A DNA stretch of 64,000 nt from Goodfellowiella coeruleoviolacea. Lineage in GTDB: Bacteria; Actinomycetota; Actinomycetes; Mycobacteriales; Pseudonocardiaceae. This document shows positions 1-7,915 of this stretch, piece after piece (positions within the stretch are counted from its first letter, which is position 1; the number at the start of each line of letters is the position of its first letter). The DNA lies in NCBI RefSeq assembly GCF_024171785.1, contig NZ_JAMTCK010000016.1, positions 170,505 through 234,504 on the forward strand, written 5' to 3'. The notes beneath the pieces are model-generated. The model was not told the origin of the DNA and did no database searches. It worked only from the letters and a program-made list of their open reading frames with translations. The position numbers and the translations under genes were made by a program.

Positions 1-32
1 GGCGAAGCGGACGGATCTCGCTGGACACGGGA

Positions 33-554
33 GTGAGAATCGGGTCCGTGACGACCCTTCCGACCGACGCTGACTGGGCCGTGACCCGAGTCCCGGTGGG
101 CCGTGCGGAAGCGGCTGGCCTGCTGCGCGAGTACTTCGAGGAGCTGTCCAGCCGCTACTACGGCCGGCAGCCCACCGAGGCCGAGATCGACGAGGCCATC
201 GCCGAGAGCCCCAACCACGACCTCGTGCCACCCCGTGGGCTGTTCCTGGTCGCCCACCACCGGGACGACCTGGCCGGTTGCGTGGGCCTGCGGATCCACA
301 CCCCCGAGATCGCCGAGATCACCCGGATGTTCGTGCGCAGGCCGTTCCGGGGCCGGGGCGCCGCCTCCCGGTTGCTGGTCGCGCTGGAGGCCGAGGCGGC
401 CGGGCTGGGCATCACCACCCTGCGCCTGGAAACCAGGAACAACCTGGTGGAAGCCAGGAAGCTCTACGCCAAGCACGGCTACGCCGAGGTACCGCCCTAC
501 GCCGAGCGCCCGTACGCCGAGCACTGGTTTGAGAAGCGCCTGGGCACCGGCTGA
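33..554 (+). CDS. GNAT-family N-acetyltransferase
   Basis: Small (173 aa) acetyltransferase that should transfer an acetyl group from acetyl-CoA to an amine; the substrate cannot be told. The GNAT core is visible: the acetyl-CoA pyrophosphate loop R-G-R-G-A lies around residues 105-110 (after the FVRRPF strand), followed by the helix SRLLVALEAEA and the terminal strand/helix pair around TLRLETRNN and ARKLYAKHGY, typical of motif B. GTG at 33 is the first plausible start; the gene begins so near the window edge that an upstream operon partner cannot be excluded. The next gene is convergent. Confidence 0.85.
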   Translation: MRIGSVTTLPTDADWAVTRVPVGRAEAAGLLREYFEELSSRYYGRQPTEAEIDEAIAESPNHDLVPPRGLFLVAHHRDDLAGCVGLRIHTPEIAEITRMFVRRPFRGRGAASRLLVALEAEAAGLGITTLRLETRNNLVEARKLYAKHGYAEVPPYAERPYAEHWFEKRLGTG

Positions 555-599
555 CCGGTGGGCGCCCGAGGCGGTTGGCCCGCCCCGGGCGCCGGTCGC

Positions 600-1601
600 T
601 CACTGGTAGCGGGGTGTCCACCACCGGGCCTTGTAGAACTCCGCGCCGGTCCGGGTCCGCTGACCCGCCGGCTGGAACAGGTCCACGGTGTCCGTGCACC
701 AGGTGGTGCGGCAGCCCTGCTTGGGCGTGGTCTCCAGGACCTGGCCGGTCACCGGGTTGTTGCCGACCGCCTTGACCGCCGGCCGGTTGATCCGGTCGGC
801 ACCGCGGAACCCGGTGCTGAACGAGTTGCTCAGCTTGCGGTACTGGTACACGCCCGAGCCGGTGGTGATCCACAGCCGGTTCGGGTCGCCGTACACCGGC
901 TGCAGGTCGTGCCCGTCCGCGCTGGGCAGGGCCACGCGGCGCACCTCGGTGAGGGTGGGGGCGGCCGCCGTGCCGCCGACCCGCAGCGCCACCAGGTGGT
1001 CGTGGCCGATCGTCCACAACAGACCGCCCAGCGGGTCCCACAGCACCCCGTGCGCCGTCTTGAGGGGAAACTCCACGTAGTTGGCCGAGTCAGGACCCTG
1101 CGACGCCGTGTACACCCGGACCCAGCCGCCGGTGCTGGCCGCGGCCGCGACGTTGCCGTTGGGCAGCAGTTCGACGGCGTGCGGGTTGGCCGGTCCGCCC
1201 GCGTTGACCGCCCAGCGCTTGCGCCCCGAGGGGTAGTCGACCATGGCCAGCAGGCCGCCGGACGCGGCGGTCAGCAGCACCGGCCGGCCGGCGCGGTCGG
1301 TGCGCAGCCGCGCCTCGCTCGGGTTGCTCCAGCCCGGCTGGGCGTCGGCGAACCCGTTGGCCGCGCTGGGCCGCCAGGACCACCGCAGCGCGCTGTCGTC
1401 GGCCGACCAGTCAGCGACGCGCTGGTCGAACACGGCGATCCGGCCGCCGTTGCTCTGGTCGGTTCCGACGACCCAGCTGAACGAGGCGTGGCTGGCCGAA
1501 ACCGGTTGCCGCTCGGCCGGGCTCGCGCCGGCGACCGGGCTGGCCAGGGCCATGACCCCGGCGGCGAGCAGGCCCAGTCTGACGAGAAACCTGTGCTTCA
1601 T
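600..1601 (-). CDS. secreted propeller-like protein (DUF6528-like)
   Basis: A 333-aa exported protein. The ATG at 1601 is chosen over the longer frame because it follows AGGAGTCACC and opens a clear signal peptide (MKHRFLVRLGLLAAGVMALA, cleavage near AGA/SPA). The mature part has repeated short beta-type units with conserved W/D positions (WVVGTDQ, VFDQRVADW, WSWRP, LPNGNVAAAASTGGWVRVY, GHDLQPVYGDPNRLWITTG), resembling the YncE/DUF6528 type of beta-propeller. No catalytic residues are recognised. Function unknown; it probably binds a ligand or wall polymer outside the cell. Convergent with the acetyltransferase. Confidence 0.7.
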   Translation of the reverse strand: MKHRFLVRLGLLAAGVMALASPVAGASPAERQPVSASHASFSWVVGTDQSNGGRIAVFDQRVADWSADDSALRWSWRPSAANGFADAQPGWSNPSEARLRTDRAGRPVLLTAASGGLLAMVDYPSGRKRWAVNAGGPANPHAVELLPNGNVAAAASTGGWVRVYTASQGPDSANYVEFPLKTAHGVLWDPLGGLLWTIGHDHLVALRVGGTAAAPTLTEVRRVALPSADGHDLQPVYGDPNRLWITTGSGVYQYRKLSNSFSTGFRGADRINRPAVKAVGNNPVTGQVLETTPKQGCRTTWCTDTVDLFQPAGQRTRTGAEFYKARWWTPRYQ

Positions 1602-1749
1602 GGTGACTCCTGACATCGCGTGAAGCCAAAGAATCACCAGTGAGGCTGGCCACCTGGTTGCCTGTCAACAACATCGGGTGGGCCGGCAGGTGAACCGCCT
1701 GCCCGCTGGCTCGGCCGGCCAGTCCGACTGGTTCCGGTGCTCCTGCCGG

Positions 1750-1870
1750 CTCTTTCACCTGCCCAGGCTCCGCCACCTGCCCAGGCTCCGCCACCTGCTC
1801 GGCTCTTTCACCCGCTCGGTTCTGCCACCCGCTCAGTTCTGCCACCTGTTCAGTTCTGCACCTGTTCAGG
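1750..1870. repeat. degenerate 17-18 bp tandem repeat
   Basis: About seven tandem copies of a 17-18 bp unit of the form CCACCTGCCCAGGCTCCG, drifting to CCACCTGTTCAGTTCTG. The array ends exactly at the stop codon of the minus-strand glyoxalase-fold gene and fills most of the gap to the secreted-protein gene. No good reading frame or hairpin explains it; it looks like a slippage minisatellite. Confidence 0.8.
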
Positions 1871-2381
1871 GCGCCACCGGAACGGACACACCGATCCCGC
1901 CCTGGGTGTCCGCCCCGTAGCGGTCGATCTCGGCGGCCAGGTCCAGCGGGCGGACCGCGACCTCGCCCTTGCTCTCCTCGGTCAGCAGATCGGCGGGAAC
2001 CAGCCAGGACACCTCGAACTCCAGGCCGTCCGGGTCGTGGGCGTAGAGCGCCTTGGTGGTGCCGTGGTCGGAGGCGCCGACCAGGGCACCGGCGTCGGAC
2101 AGCCGCTGTGCGATCCGCCGCAGCTCGGCCAGGGTGTCGACCTCCCAGGCCAGGTGGTAGAGCCCGACCGAGGTGCGGCCGGCGGTGGTGTCGCCCGCGT
2201 CCGGCCCGATGGCGAACAGGCCCAGGTCGTGGTCGTTGGTGGACCCCTCGGCCTGGAGGAACACCGCGCGTCCGGGGATCTCCATGACGGTGCGGAAACC
2301 GAGCAGGTCCTGGTAGAAGGCGGCGCTGCGGGTGACGTCGCGGACGTAGAGCACGGCGTGGTTGAGGCGCTGGATCGGCAT
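1866..2381 (-). CDS. VOC-family (glyoxalase/bleomycin resistance fold) protein
   Basis: A 171-aa vicinal-oxygen-chelate protein with two beta-alpha-beta-beta-beta halves. It starts MPIQRLNHAVLYVRDV, with the first metal-ligand position at His8, a second half around TSVGLYHLAWEVD (His near residue 96) and the closing strand DPDGLEFEVSWL with the usual Glu. These match the metal-binding pattern of catechol-2,3-dioxygenase-like VOC proteins; the substrate is unknown. GGGAGACCGGCC precedes the ATG. It is divergent from a MarR regulator with palindromic sites between them, so it is probably that regulator's target, perhaps in aromatic or electrophile defence. Confidence 0.82.
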   Translation of the reverse strand: MPIQRLNHAVLYVRDVTRSAAFYQDLLGFRTVMEIPGRAVFLQAEGSTNDHDLGLFAIGPDAGDTTAGRTSVGLYHLAWEVDTLAELRRIAQRLSDAGALVGASDHGTTKALYAHDPDGLEFEVSWLVPADLLTEESKGEVAVRPLDLAAEIDRYGADTQGGIGVSVPVAP

Positions 2382-2451
2382 GGCCGGTCTCCCTGGAGTG
2401 GTGGTCGCGCTCTGGAGGTCCCAGCGCTGCGTTCGGGGGCCGTGCCAGAGG

Positions 2452-2508
2452 TTGAAAGTTCAATAGAAGTGTCAAATCGATGCTAAGTCGGAAAGGTTGA
2501 GGATTCAA
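2452..2508. promoter_or_regulatory. paired TTGAA/TTCAA-type palindromes, probable MarR operator
   Basis: Between the divergent VOC and MarR genes lie two 12-bp palindromes of the same type: TTGAAAGTTCAA (2452-2463) and TTGAGGATTCAA (2497-2508), 45 bp apart. A -10-like TATGCT (2518-2523) follows the second and stands 6 nt before the MarR start. Two similar AT-rich dyads in a divergent MarR promoter are the expected layout for autoregulation; binding itself is inferred. Confidence 0.6.
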
Positions 2509-2529
2509 GTACGGCGTTATGCTGGGGAC

Positions 2530-3021
2530 ATGGCCGAGCAGACCCGGTGGCTCACCGAGCGGGAACAGCGCGCCTGGCTGGCGTTCCTCGCCATGGAGCG
2601 GCTGCTCGACGAGGCGCTGGACCGGCAACTGCAACGGGATGCCGGCATGTCACACGCCTACTACCGGATCCTGGCCATCCTGTCCGCCGCGCCGAACCAC
2701 ACCCTGCGCATGAGCGAGTTGGCCGAGCAGGACCGCGCCTCGCAGAGCCGGCTGACCCACGCGATCAACCGGCTGGAGCAGGCGGGCTGGGTGCGGCGCG
2801 AAAAGGGGGCAACAGACCGGCGGGTGGTCCACGCGCAGCTGACCGAGGCCGGCTACGAGGTGCTGCGCCAGACCGCCCCCGGCCACGTCGAGGCCGTCCG
2901 TGCCAACCTGTTCGACCAGCTCAGCGAGGAGCAGGTGGATCAGCTGCGGAACATCTGCGAGGCCGTGCTGACCAAACTGGAAGCCGACCACGGCCCGGCC
3001 CGGGTACCACGCCGCGACTGA
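2530..3021 (+). CDS. MarR-family transcriptional regulator
   Basis: A 163-aa winged-helix repressor. The HTH and wing are clear: LRMSELAEQDRASQSRLTHAINRLE for the helices and GWVRREKGATDRRVVHAQLTEAG for the wing, in the standard position after an N-terminal dimer helix. The ATG at 2530 is preferred over an upstream TTG because TATGCT lies 6 nt before it (leaderless) and because the upstream sequence is the operator region. It is divergent from a VOC gene, its likely target. The ligand is unknown. Confidence 0.85.
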   Translation: MAEQTRWLTEREQRAWLAFLAMERLLDEALDRQLQRDAGMSHAYYRILAILSAAPNHTLRMSELAEQDRASQSRLTHAINRLEQAGWVRREKGATDRRVVHAQLTEAGYEVLRQTAPGHVEAVRANLFDQLSEEQVDQLRNICEAVLTKLEADHGPARVPRRD

Positions 3022-3054
3022 CCTCGGGCACGAATCACCCGATCGTGTCGTGAG

Positions 3055-3163
3055 TTGTCCACAGCCCGGCCGGTTGTCCACAGGTCGACCCGAAACCGGC
3101 GGCGGCGCGGGGGTGCGTCGGTAGGCTGGGCCTGGGGCCGCCCCCCCGGGAGGGTGGGGGCCT
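3055..3163 (+). repeat. dispersed DnaA-box/TAGGCTG/C6-hairpin module, copy A
   Basis: First of four copies. TTGTCCACA occurs at 3055-3063 and 3074-3082, then 39 bp, TAGGCTG at 3122-3128, five bases, GGGG, and a hairpin of seven Cs, GGGAGGG and five Gs ending at 3160. It lies between the convergent 3' ends of two MarR genes. Downstream, an 18-bp CCCGCTCCGGGCACCGGC is repeated twice (3202-3219 and 3223-3240). Confidence 0.75.
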
Positions 3164-3347
3164 GCCCTGGAGCCGGAAAACCCGCTCCGGCCGTCGACCG
3201 GCCCGCTCCGGGCACCGGCACACCCGCTCCGGGCACCGGCCACCTCGCCGACGCCCGACCGCCGTCCTGCCGCGGCGCCACCACCAGGCCGTTGAGCACG
3301 CCGTCGGTCAGGTCGCCCGCCAGCGGCAAGGGCCGGGCCGCCAGGCG

Positions 3348-3836
3348 TCACGCCGGCCGGTCGCCGTTCACCGCGCGCAGCGTGCGCATGGCGTTGGCCA
3401 GGGCGAACGCCGCCTCGGTGCCGAGCGGGGTGAGCACTGTGCGGCGCAGGGTGTCGGCGCACACGCGTCTGGCCCGGTTGGCCACGTCCCGGCCGTGGTC
3501 GGTGAGGGTGGCGTAGGTGACCCGCCGGTCCGTGTCACACGGCTGGCGCCGGATCAGGTCGGCGGCCACCATGCGGTCGGCGACCTTGGTGAACCCGCCG
3601 CTGGTCAGCGCGGCCTCCTTGGCCAGGCGGGTCATGGGCATGCGGTGTTCCGGGGAGCGGACCAGCCGGAGCAGGATGTCGAACTGCGCGGGCGGCAGGC
3701 CGAACTTGTCGGCGATCTCGCCCATCAGGCGATCCTGGGTCGCCAGGTAGCCCTCGATCACCAGGCCCCACCACGTGACGATCTCGTCGTCGTCGGTGTG
3801 GGGGTCCGGCCTCTCGTTGTCTGCGTTGTGCATGGC
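3348..3836 (-). CDS. MarR-family regulator of the quinone-detoxification operon
   Basis: A 162-aa winged-helix regulator. The HTH runs MTRLAKEAALTSGGFTKVADRM, followed by the wing LIRRQPCDTDRRVTYATLTDHG. The ATG at 3836 is preferred because GGAGG lies 4 nt upstream; a second in-frame ATG at 3851 has a weaker site. It is divergent from wrbA-mhqO-mhqD-like genes with a strong dyad between them, the same logic as MhqR in Bacillus subtilis, where a MarR repressor released by quinones controls azoreductase, dioxygenase and hydrolase genes. That it represses this operon is inferred from position. Confidence 0.82.
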   Translation of the reverse strand, partial: AMHNADNERPDPHTDDDEIVTWWGLVIEGYLATQDRLMGEIADKFGLPPAQFDILLRLVRSPEHRMPMTRLAKEAALTSGGFTKVADRMVAADLIRRQPCDTDRRVTYATLTDHGRDVANRARRVCADTLRRTVLTPLGTEAAFALANAMRTLRAVNGDRPA

Positions 3837-4000
3837 ACCTCCGGCGTTCATCTGGCCGTCCCTGTCCTGCTGGCTGTCTGGTCTGGTCTGGATCTGGCTC
3901 GCGACCAGATCCTCTCGGGCGCAGATCCTGGCGTGGCCGGCCGCCCCGTTCCCGCGCCGCCATGCACACCCGACCCAGCACCACAGTCTATCCATGCAGA

Positions 4001-4031
4001 ATCTTCCTGGAATATATCTTGCGAGGAAGAT
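4001..4031. promoter_or_regulatory. nested inverted repeat, probable operator for the quinone operon
   Basis: ATCTTCCT (4001-4008) and AGGAAGAT (4024-4031) form a perfect 8-bp dyad with a 15-bp AT-rich spacer. Nested inside, ATCTT (4016-4020) pairs with AAGAT (4027-4031) around a 6-bp centre, the geometry of a MarR site. It is the least GC-rich stretch nearby and lies 51 bp before the wrbA start, between the MarR gene and its presumed targets. Confidence 0.65.
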
Positions 4032-4081
4032 GTTTCCGAGGTAGCGTCGGCGACCGTCACCACCGGATAGGAGCAGAGCCC

Positions 4082-4708
4082 ATGAGTTCCCCCGTCAAGG
4101 TCAGCGTCATCTACTACTCGTCGACCGGCACCAACACCGAACTCGCCAGGACCCTCGCGGCCGAGGCCGAGAAGGCCGGGGCCGAGGTGCGGGTGCGCCG
4201 CGTCGCCGAACTCGCGCCCGACGCCGCCATCGACTCCAACCCGGCCTGGCGCGCCAACGTGACGGCCACCGCGGACATCCCCGTGGCCACCGCGGACGAC
4301 GTGGTGTGGGCCGACGCGGTGATCTTCGGTTCGCCGACCCGCTACGGCAACATCGCCGCCCAGCTCAAGCAGTTCATCGACACCCTGGGCCCGCAGTGGC
4401 AGCAGGGCCTGCTGGCCGACAAGGTCTACAGCGGCTTCACCTCCAGCGCCACCCTGCACGGCGGCCAGGAGTCCACCCTGCTCGCGCTGTACCAGACGAT
4501 CCACCACTTCGGCGGCATCATCGTCAGCCCGGGCTACACCCACGGCTCCAAGTTCGTCGACGGCAACCCCTACGGCACCAGCCACGTCGACTCCCAGGGC
4601 CAGACCCCGGTCGACGAGGTCACCCGCACCGCGGCCGCCGTGCAGGCCGCCCGCGTGGTCCGGGTCGCCGGCGCGCTCAAGGCGGGCCAGGCCGGACAGG
4701 CCGGCTGA
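4082..4708 (+). CDS. wrbA: WrbA-type NAD(P)H:quinone oxidoreductase
   Basis: A 208-aa flavodoxin-fold enzyme that binds FMN and reduces quinones by two electrons, avoiding semiquinone radicals. The FMN phosphate loop YYSSTGTNTELA lies at residues 10-21, the ring-binding segment FGSPTRYGNIAAQLKQF around 82-98, and the third loop near SSATLHGGQE. The length fits the family. AGGAG precedes the ATG by 9 nt. First gene of a run with a ring-cleaving dioxygenase and a hydrolase, which together suggest defence against quinones or other aromatic electrophiles. A strong hairpin after the gene may reduce downstream transcription. Confidence 0.9.
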   Translation: MSSPVKVSVIYYSSTGTNTELARTLAAEAEKAGAEVRVRRVAELAPDAAIDSNPAWRANVTATADIPVATADDVVWADAVIFGSPTRYGNIAAQLKQFIDTLGPQWQQGLLADKVYSGFTSSATLHGGQESTLLALYQTIHHFGGIIVSPGYTHGSKFVDGNPYGTSHVDSQGQTPVDEVTRTAAAVQAARVVRVAGALKAGQAGQAG

Positions 4709-4740
4709 CCGGGGGTTTCCGTTCCGATCGCGGTGTCGCT

Positions 4741-4779
4741 GTTCGAGCCGGCCGGGCACGCACACCCGCCGGCCCGAAC
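4741..4779 (+). terminator. hairpin between wrbA and mhqO
   Basis: An imperfect stem of about 15 bp pairs GTTCGAGCCGGCCGG with CCGCCGGCCCGAAC around an 8-nt loop. There is no T-tract. It could terminate wrbA transcripts partly or protect their 3' end. Since mhqO has its own AGGAGG, differential expression inside the cluster is plausible. Confidence 0.5.
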
Positions 4780-4840
4780 ACCTCGCCAGCCACACCCCAC
4801 TGATCAACGTCTTCGGACACGTGCTCGGCAGGAGGACCCG

Positions 4841-5896
4841 ATGTCCATCCAGACAAGCGGACTGCACCACGTCACCGCGATCGGCGGCGACCCCCAGCGC
4901 AACGTCGACTTCTACCTGCGGGCCCTCGGCCTGCGGCTGGTGAAGACGACGGTGAACTTCGACGACCCCGGCACCTACCACCTGTACTACGGCGACGAGG
5001 CCGGCCGGCCCGGCACGCTGATGACCTTCTTCCCGTGGCGTGGCGCGCCCCGCGGCCGCCACGGCACCGGCCAGGCCACCACCACCTCGTTCTCCGTGCC
5101 CGCCGCCTCCATCGGCTGGTGGAAGCAGCACCTGGAGCGGCTCGGCGTCGAGGTGAGCCGGATCAGCAGCCGCGCCCACGAGGACGCGCTGACCTTCCAC
5201 GACCCGGACGGCCTGGTGCTGTCGCTGGTCAGCCACGAGCAGGACGACCCGCGCGAGCCCTGGGACAACGGCGTGATCCCGGTCGAGCACGGAATCCGCG
5301 GGCTGCACTCGGTCACCCTGTCGGTGACCCAGGAGGAGGCCACCGCCGGCATGCTGGTCGACGGCCTCGGCCTGCGCTTCGTCGACCAGCAGGGCAACCG
5401 GTTCCGGTTCGAGGCCGGCGCGGGCGGGCCGGGCGCGCTGGTCGACGTGCTGGTCACCCCGGACGCGCCGCGCGGCCTGGTCGCCGCGGGCACCGTGCAC
5501 CACGTGGCCTGGCGCGCGCCCGACGAGGCCACCCAGGCCCAGTGGCGGGAGGAGCTGACGGACCGGGGCGTGTCCGTCACCTCGATCCTGGACCGCCAGT
5601 ACTTCCGGTCCATCTACTTCCGCGAACCCGGTGGCACCCTGCTGGAGGTGGCCACGGACGAGCCCGGCTTCGCCATTGACGAGCCGCTGCTCGAACTGGG
5701 CCGGGCGCTGAAGCTGCCGCCGTGGCTGGAGCCCGACCGGGAGCAGATCCAGGCCATGCTGCCGGCCCTGGACCTGCCCGACGAGAACAACCCCGAGTTC
5801 GCCGAACAGCGGCGGTCGCACCAGCCGGCCGCGGCGACACAGACCTCGGCGGCACAGGTGTCGGGATCAGCGGCGACGGAAGCGCGGTCGGCATGA
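4841..5896 (+). CDS. mhqO: ring-cleaving dioxygenase, MhqO-like (two VOC domains)
   Basis: A 351-aa extradiol-type dioxygenase of the MhqO/LinE-like group, predicted to open hydroquinone rings using one non-haem metal ion. Two VOC modules are visible: N-terminal LHHVTAIGGDPQRNVDFY with the His pair at 9-10, and a C-terminal module with VHHVAWRAPDE (about 217-227) and GGTLLEVATDEPGF (about 265), which supplies the Glu. GGAGG lies 6 nt before the ATG. Its stop overlaps the start of the next gene (ATGA), so the two are translationally coupled. The product of wrbA (a hydroquinone) would be its logical substrate. Confidence 0.85.
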   Translation: MSIQTSGLHHVTAIGGDPQRNVDFYLRALGLRLVKTTVNFDDPGTYHLYYGDEAGRPGTLMTFFPWRGAPRGRHGTGQATTTSFSVPAASIGWWKQHLERLGVEVSRISSRAHEDALTFHDPDGLVLSLVSHEQDDPREPWDNGVIPVEHGIRGLHSVTLSVTQEEATAGMLVDGLGLRFVDQQGNRFRFEAGAGGPGALVDVLVTPDAPRGLVAAGTVHHVAWRAPDEATQAQWREELTDRGVSVTSILDRQYFRSIYFREPGGTLLEVATDEPGFAIDEPLLELGRALKLPPWLEPDREQIQAMLPALDLPDENNPEFAEQRRSHQPAAATQTSAAQVSGSAATEARSA

Positions 5897-6528
5897 CCGG
5901 CACCCCGCCCGCCGCGCTGTCGCTGCCGCACCACTTCCAACCAGGTGCGCCGGACGCGCCCGTGCTGCTGCTCCTGCACGGCACCGGCGGCAGCCCGACC
6001 GACCTGCTCGGCCTGGCCAGCCAGCTCAGCCCCACCTCGGCTGTGCTGGCCCCGGCCGGGCCGGTGTCCGAACACGGCGCGGCCCGCTGGTTCCGCCGGC
6101 TGGCCGAGGGCGTGTTCGACACCGACGACGTCATCGCCCGAGCCCACCAGCTCGCCGACTTCGTGCTCGCCGCCACCGAGCACCACGGCCTCGCCGGCCG
6201 CCGGCTGGTCGCGGTGGGCTTCTCCAACGGCGCCAACATCGCCGCGGCGGTCACCCTGCTGCGCCCGGACGCGCTGCGCGAAGCCGTGCTGTTCTCCGCG
6301 ATGATGCCGCTGCCCGAACCACCCGACACCGACCTGAGCGCCACCCGGGTGTTCCTGGCCAACGGCGAGCACGACCCGATGGCGCCGCTGGCGTCCACCG
6401 AACAGCTGGTGCGAGCACTGACCGAGCGGTCCGCGCAGGTCACCGCGCACCGCCACCCGGGTGGCCACCAGATCACCCGCGCCGGCCTGGACGCCGCCAC
6501 GTCCTGGCTCACCGCACCCGACACCTGA
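5893..6528 (+). CDS. mhqD: alpha/beta hydrolase, MhqD-like carboxylesterase
   Basis: A 211-aa phospholipase/carboxylesterase-fold hydrolase. It has the oxyanion strand LLLLHGTGGSPTDLL, the nucleophile elbow GFSNGANIA (Ser near residue 116), the acid region ANGEHDPM and the terminal His in HPGGHQIT, completing a Ser-Asp-His triad. This is the fold of Bacillus MhqD, which accompanies MhqO in quinone resistance. The start is fixed by the four-base ATGA overlap with the dioxygenase gene. The substrate is not known. Confidence 0.85.
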   Translation: MTGTPPAALSLPHHFQPGAPDAPVLLLLHGTGGSPTDLLGLASQLSPTSAVLAPAGPVSEHGAARWFRRLAEGVFDTDDVIARAHQLADFVLAATEHHGLAGRRLVAVGFSNGANIAAAVTLLRPDALREAVLFSAMMPLPEPPDTDLSATRVFLANGEHDPMAPLASTEQLVRALTERSAQVTAHRHPGGHQITRAGLDAATSWLTAPDT

Positions 6529-6614
6529 CCCGTGCCGGCGGGCGACCTCGGCGCCGCCGCGGAACTGGGACCATGGCGACTGGTGAGCGCAGCCGAGCAA
6601 CCCGAGGGGACACC

Positions 6615-7604
6615 GTGAACGAGTCGGCGGAGTCGACCGGAACCACGCCGAGGACCAAGACCCCGACCGCGAGCCCAGCGGCGGCCGCGGCGGCAACCAC
6701 CCCGCCAGGCCGGGCCGAACAGGTCGGCGACCACAGCTGGGCCTACGTCCAGCAGCCGGGCACCTGGTTCATCAACAACGCCGGCTTCGTCGCGGGGGAC
6801 AGCCCCGGTGACGGCGGCGCGGTGCTCATCGACACCTGCGCCACCAACCGGCGCACCCGTGCCCTGCTCGACACCGCCACCGGGCTGGTCGGGCCGCTGC
6901 GCGCCGCGGTGTCCACCCACCACCACGGCGACCACACCTACGGCAACCACCTGCTGCCGGCCGGACTGCCGATCTGGGCGTCGGCTCCGGCCGTGGCCGA
7001 GGCCCAGGCCACCGGAATCCAGCACTACCAGGGCGTGTTCCAGCAGCCCGACTGGGGCGATCAGCAACTGCGCCTGGCCACCGACGTGGTCGAGCCGGCC
7101 GGCAGCACGGTCGGCCGGGTGCTGGCGCGGGCCTTCGGCGCCACCGCCCACACCCGGGGCGACGTGGTCGGCTGGGTTCCCGACGACGGCGTGCTCTACA
7201 CCGGTGACCTGGTGTTCGCCGGTGTCATCCCGCTGGCGCTGAGCGGGTCGGTGCGGGGCTGGCTGGAGGCGCTGGAATGGCTGCGCGGCTTTGCCGCCGC
7301 CGTGGTGGTGCCCGGCCACGGACCGGTCTCCCACACGCCCAACACCGCCATCGACGCCATGGCCGGCTACCTCGGCCTGGTGCTGCGGGTCGCCGAGGAC
7401 GCCCTGGCCCGGGGCCGCTCCGCCGTGGACGCCGCCGCCGACCTGGCGTCCGGCCCGTACGCCGACTGGGGCGACCGCGACGAGCGCAACCTCATCAACC
7501 TCACCGTGGCCATGGCGGAACTGCGCGGCGAGCCGGTCGACGTGGCCGCGCTGTTGGCCGCCGCACTGGCCAACAACGGCGGCCCCCTGCCCTGCCTGGC
7601 CTGA
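6615..7604 (+). CDS. MBL-fold metallohydrolase
   Basis: A 329-aa metallo-beta-lactamase-fold protein. The zinc motif THHHGDH (about residues 101-107) is followed by the downstream ligand His in AHTRGDVV (about 180), the Asp in YTGDLVF (about 196) and His in VPGHGPV (about 236), so both metal sites look complete. GTG at 6615 is chosen because GAGGGGACACC precedes it; an in-frame ATG at 6573 would add 14 residues. It stands 86 bp downstream of the hydrolase, same strand, and may extend the detoxification unit by hydrolysing a ring-fission or thioester product. That role is inference. Confidence 0.8.
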   Translation: MNESAESTGTTPRTKTPTASPAAAAAATTPPGRAEQVGDHSWAYVQQPGTWFINNAGFVAGDSPGDGGAVLIDTCATNRRTRALLDTATGLVGPLRAAVSTHHHGDHTYGNHLLPAGLPIWASAPAVAEAQATGIQHYQGVFQQPDWGDQQLRLATDVVEPAGSTVGRVLARAFGATAHTRGDVVGWVPDDGVLYTGDLVFAGVIPLALSGSVRGWLEALEWLRGFAAAVVVPGHGPVSHTPNTAIDAMAGYLGLVLRVAEDALARGRSAVDAAADLASGPYADWGDRDERNLINLTVAMAELRGEPVDVAALLAAALANNGGPLPCLA

Positions 7605-7614
7605 CCCGACCGCG

Positions 7615-7887
7615 TCACGGAGCGGCGCCGGCACCGACAACCGGCTGCCAGCGCCGCAGTGCCACCACGGTCACGCCGTCGGTGCGGTAGTAGGGGTCGG
7701 CGGCGATGATGTCCGCCACGCCCTGGGCGTCGGTGTCGAACACCAGCAGGGCGCCGGTGCCGTCCTGCCACGGTCCGGCCTGCACCAGCACCCCCTGCTC
7801 GTGCAGCTCCACCAGCCGCTGCCGGTGGGCCGACCGCGCCGCGAGCCGACGGGAACTGGGCGAGAAGGCGAGTTCGAGGACGTACAT
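7615..7887 (-). CDS. YciI-family protein
   Basis: A 90-aa ferredoxin-like-fold protein of the YCII family. It has the family's start pattern (MYVLELAFSP), the central HRQRLVELHEQGVLVQAGPW and ADIIAADPYYRTDGV, in which the conserved Asp-Pro-Tyr/Phe segment is characteristic. Members are small enzymes or ligand-binding modules of mostly unknown role. No ribosome site precedes the ATG, but TACCGT lies 8 nt upstream (minus strand), suggesting a leaderless mRNA. It is divergent from a Crp-fold regulator only 28 bp away; the two promoters must overlap. Confidence 0.8.
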   Translation of the reverse strand: MYVLELAFSPSSRRLAARSAHRQRLVELHEQGVLVQAGPWQDGTGALLVFDTDAQGVADIIAADPYYRTDGVTVVALRRWQPVVGAGAAP

Positions 7888-7915
7888 GGGGCGCGACGGT
7901 AGGAGCGAACCGGTC

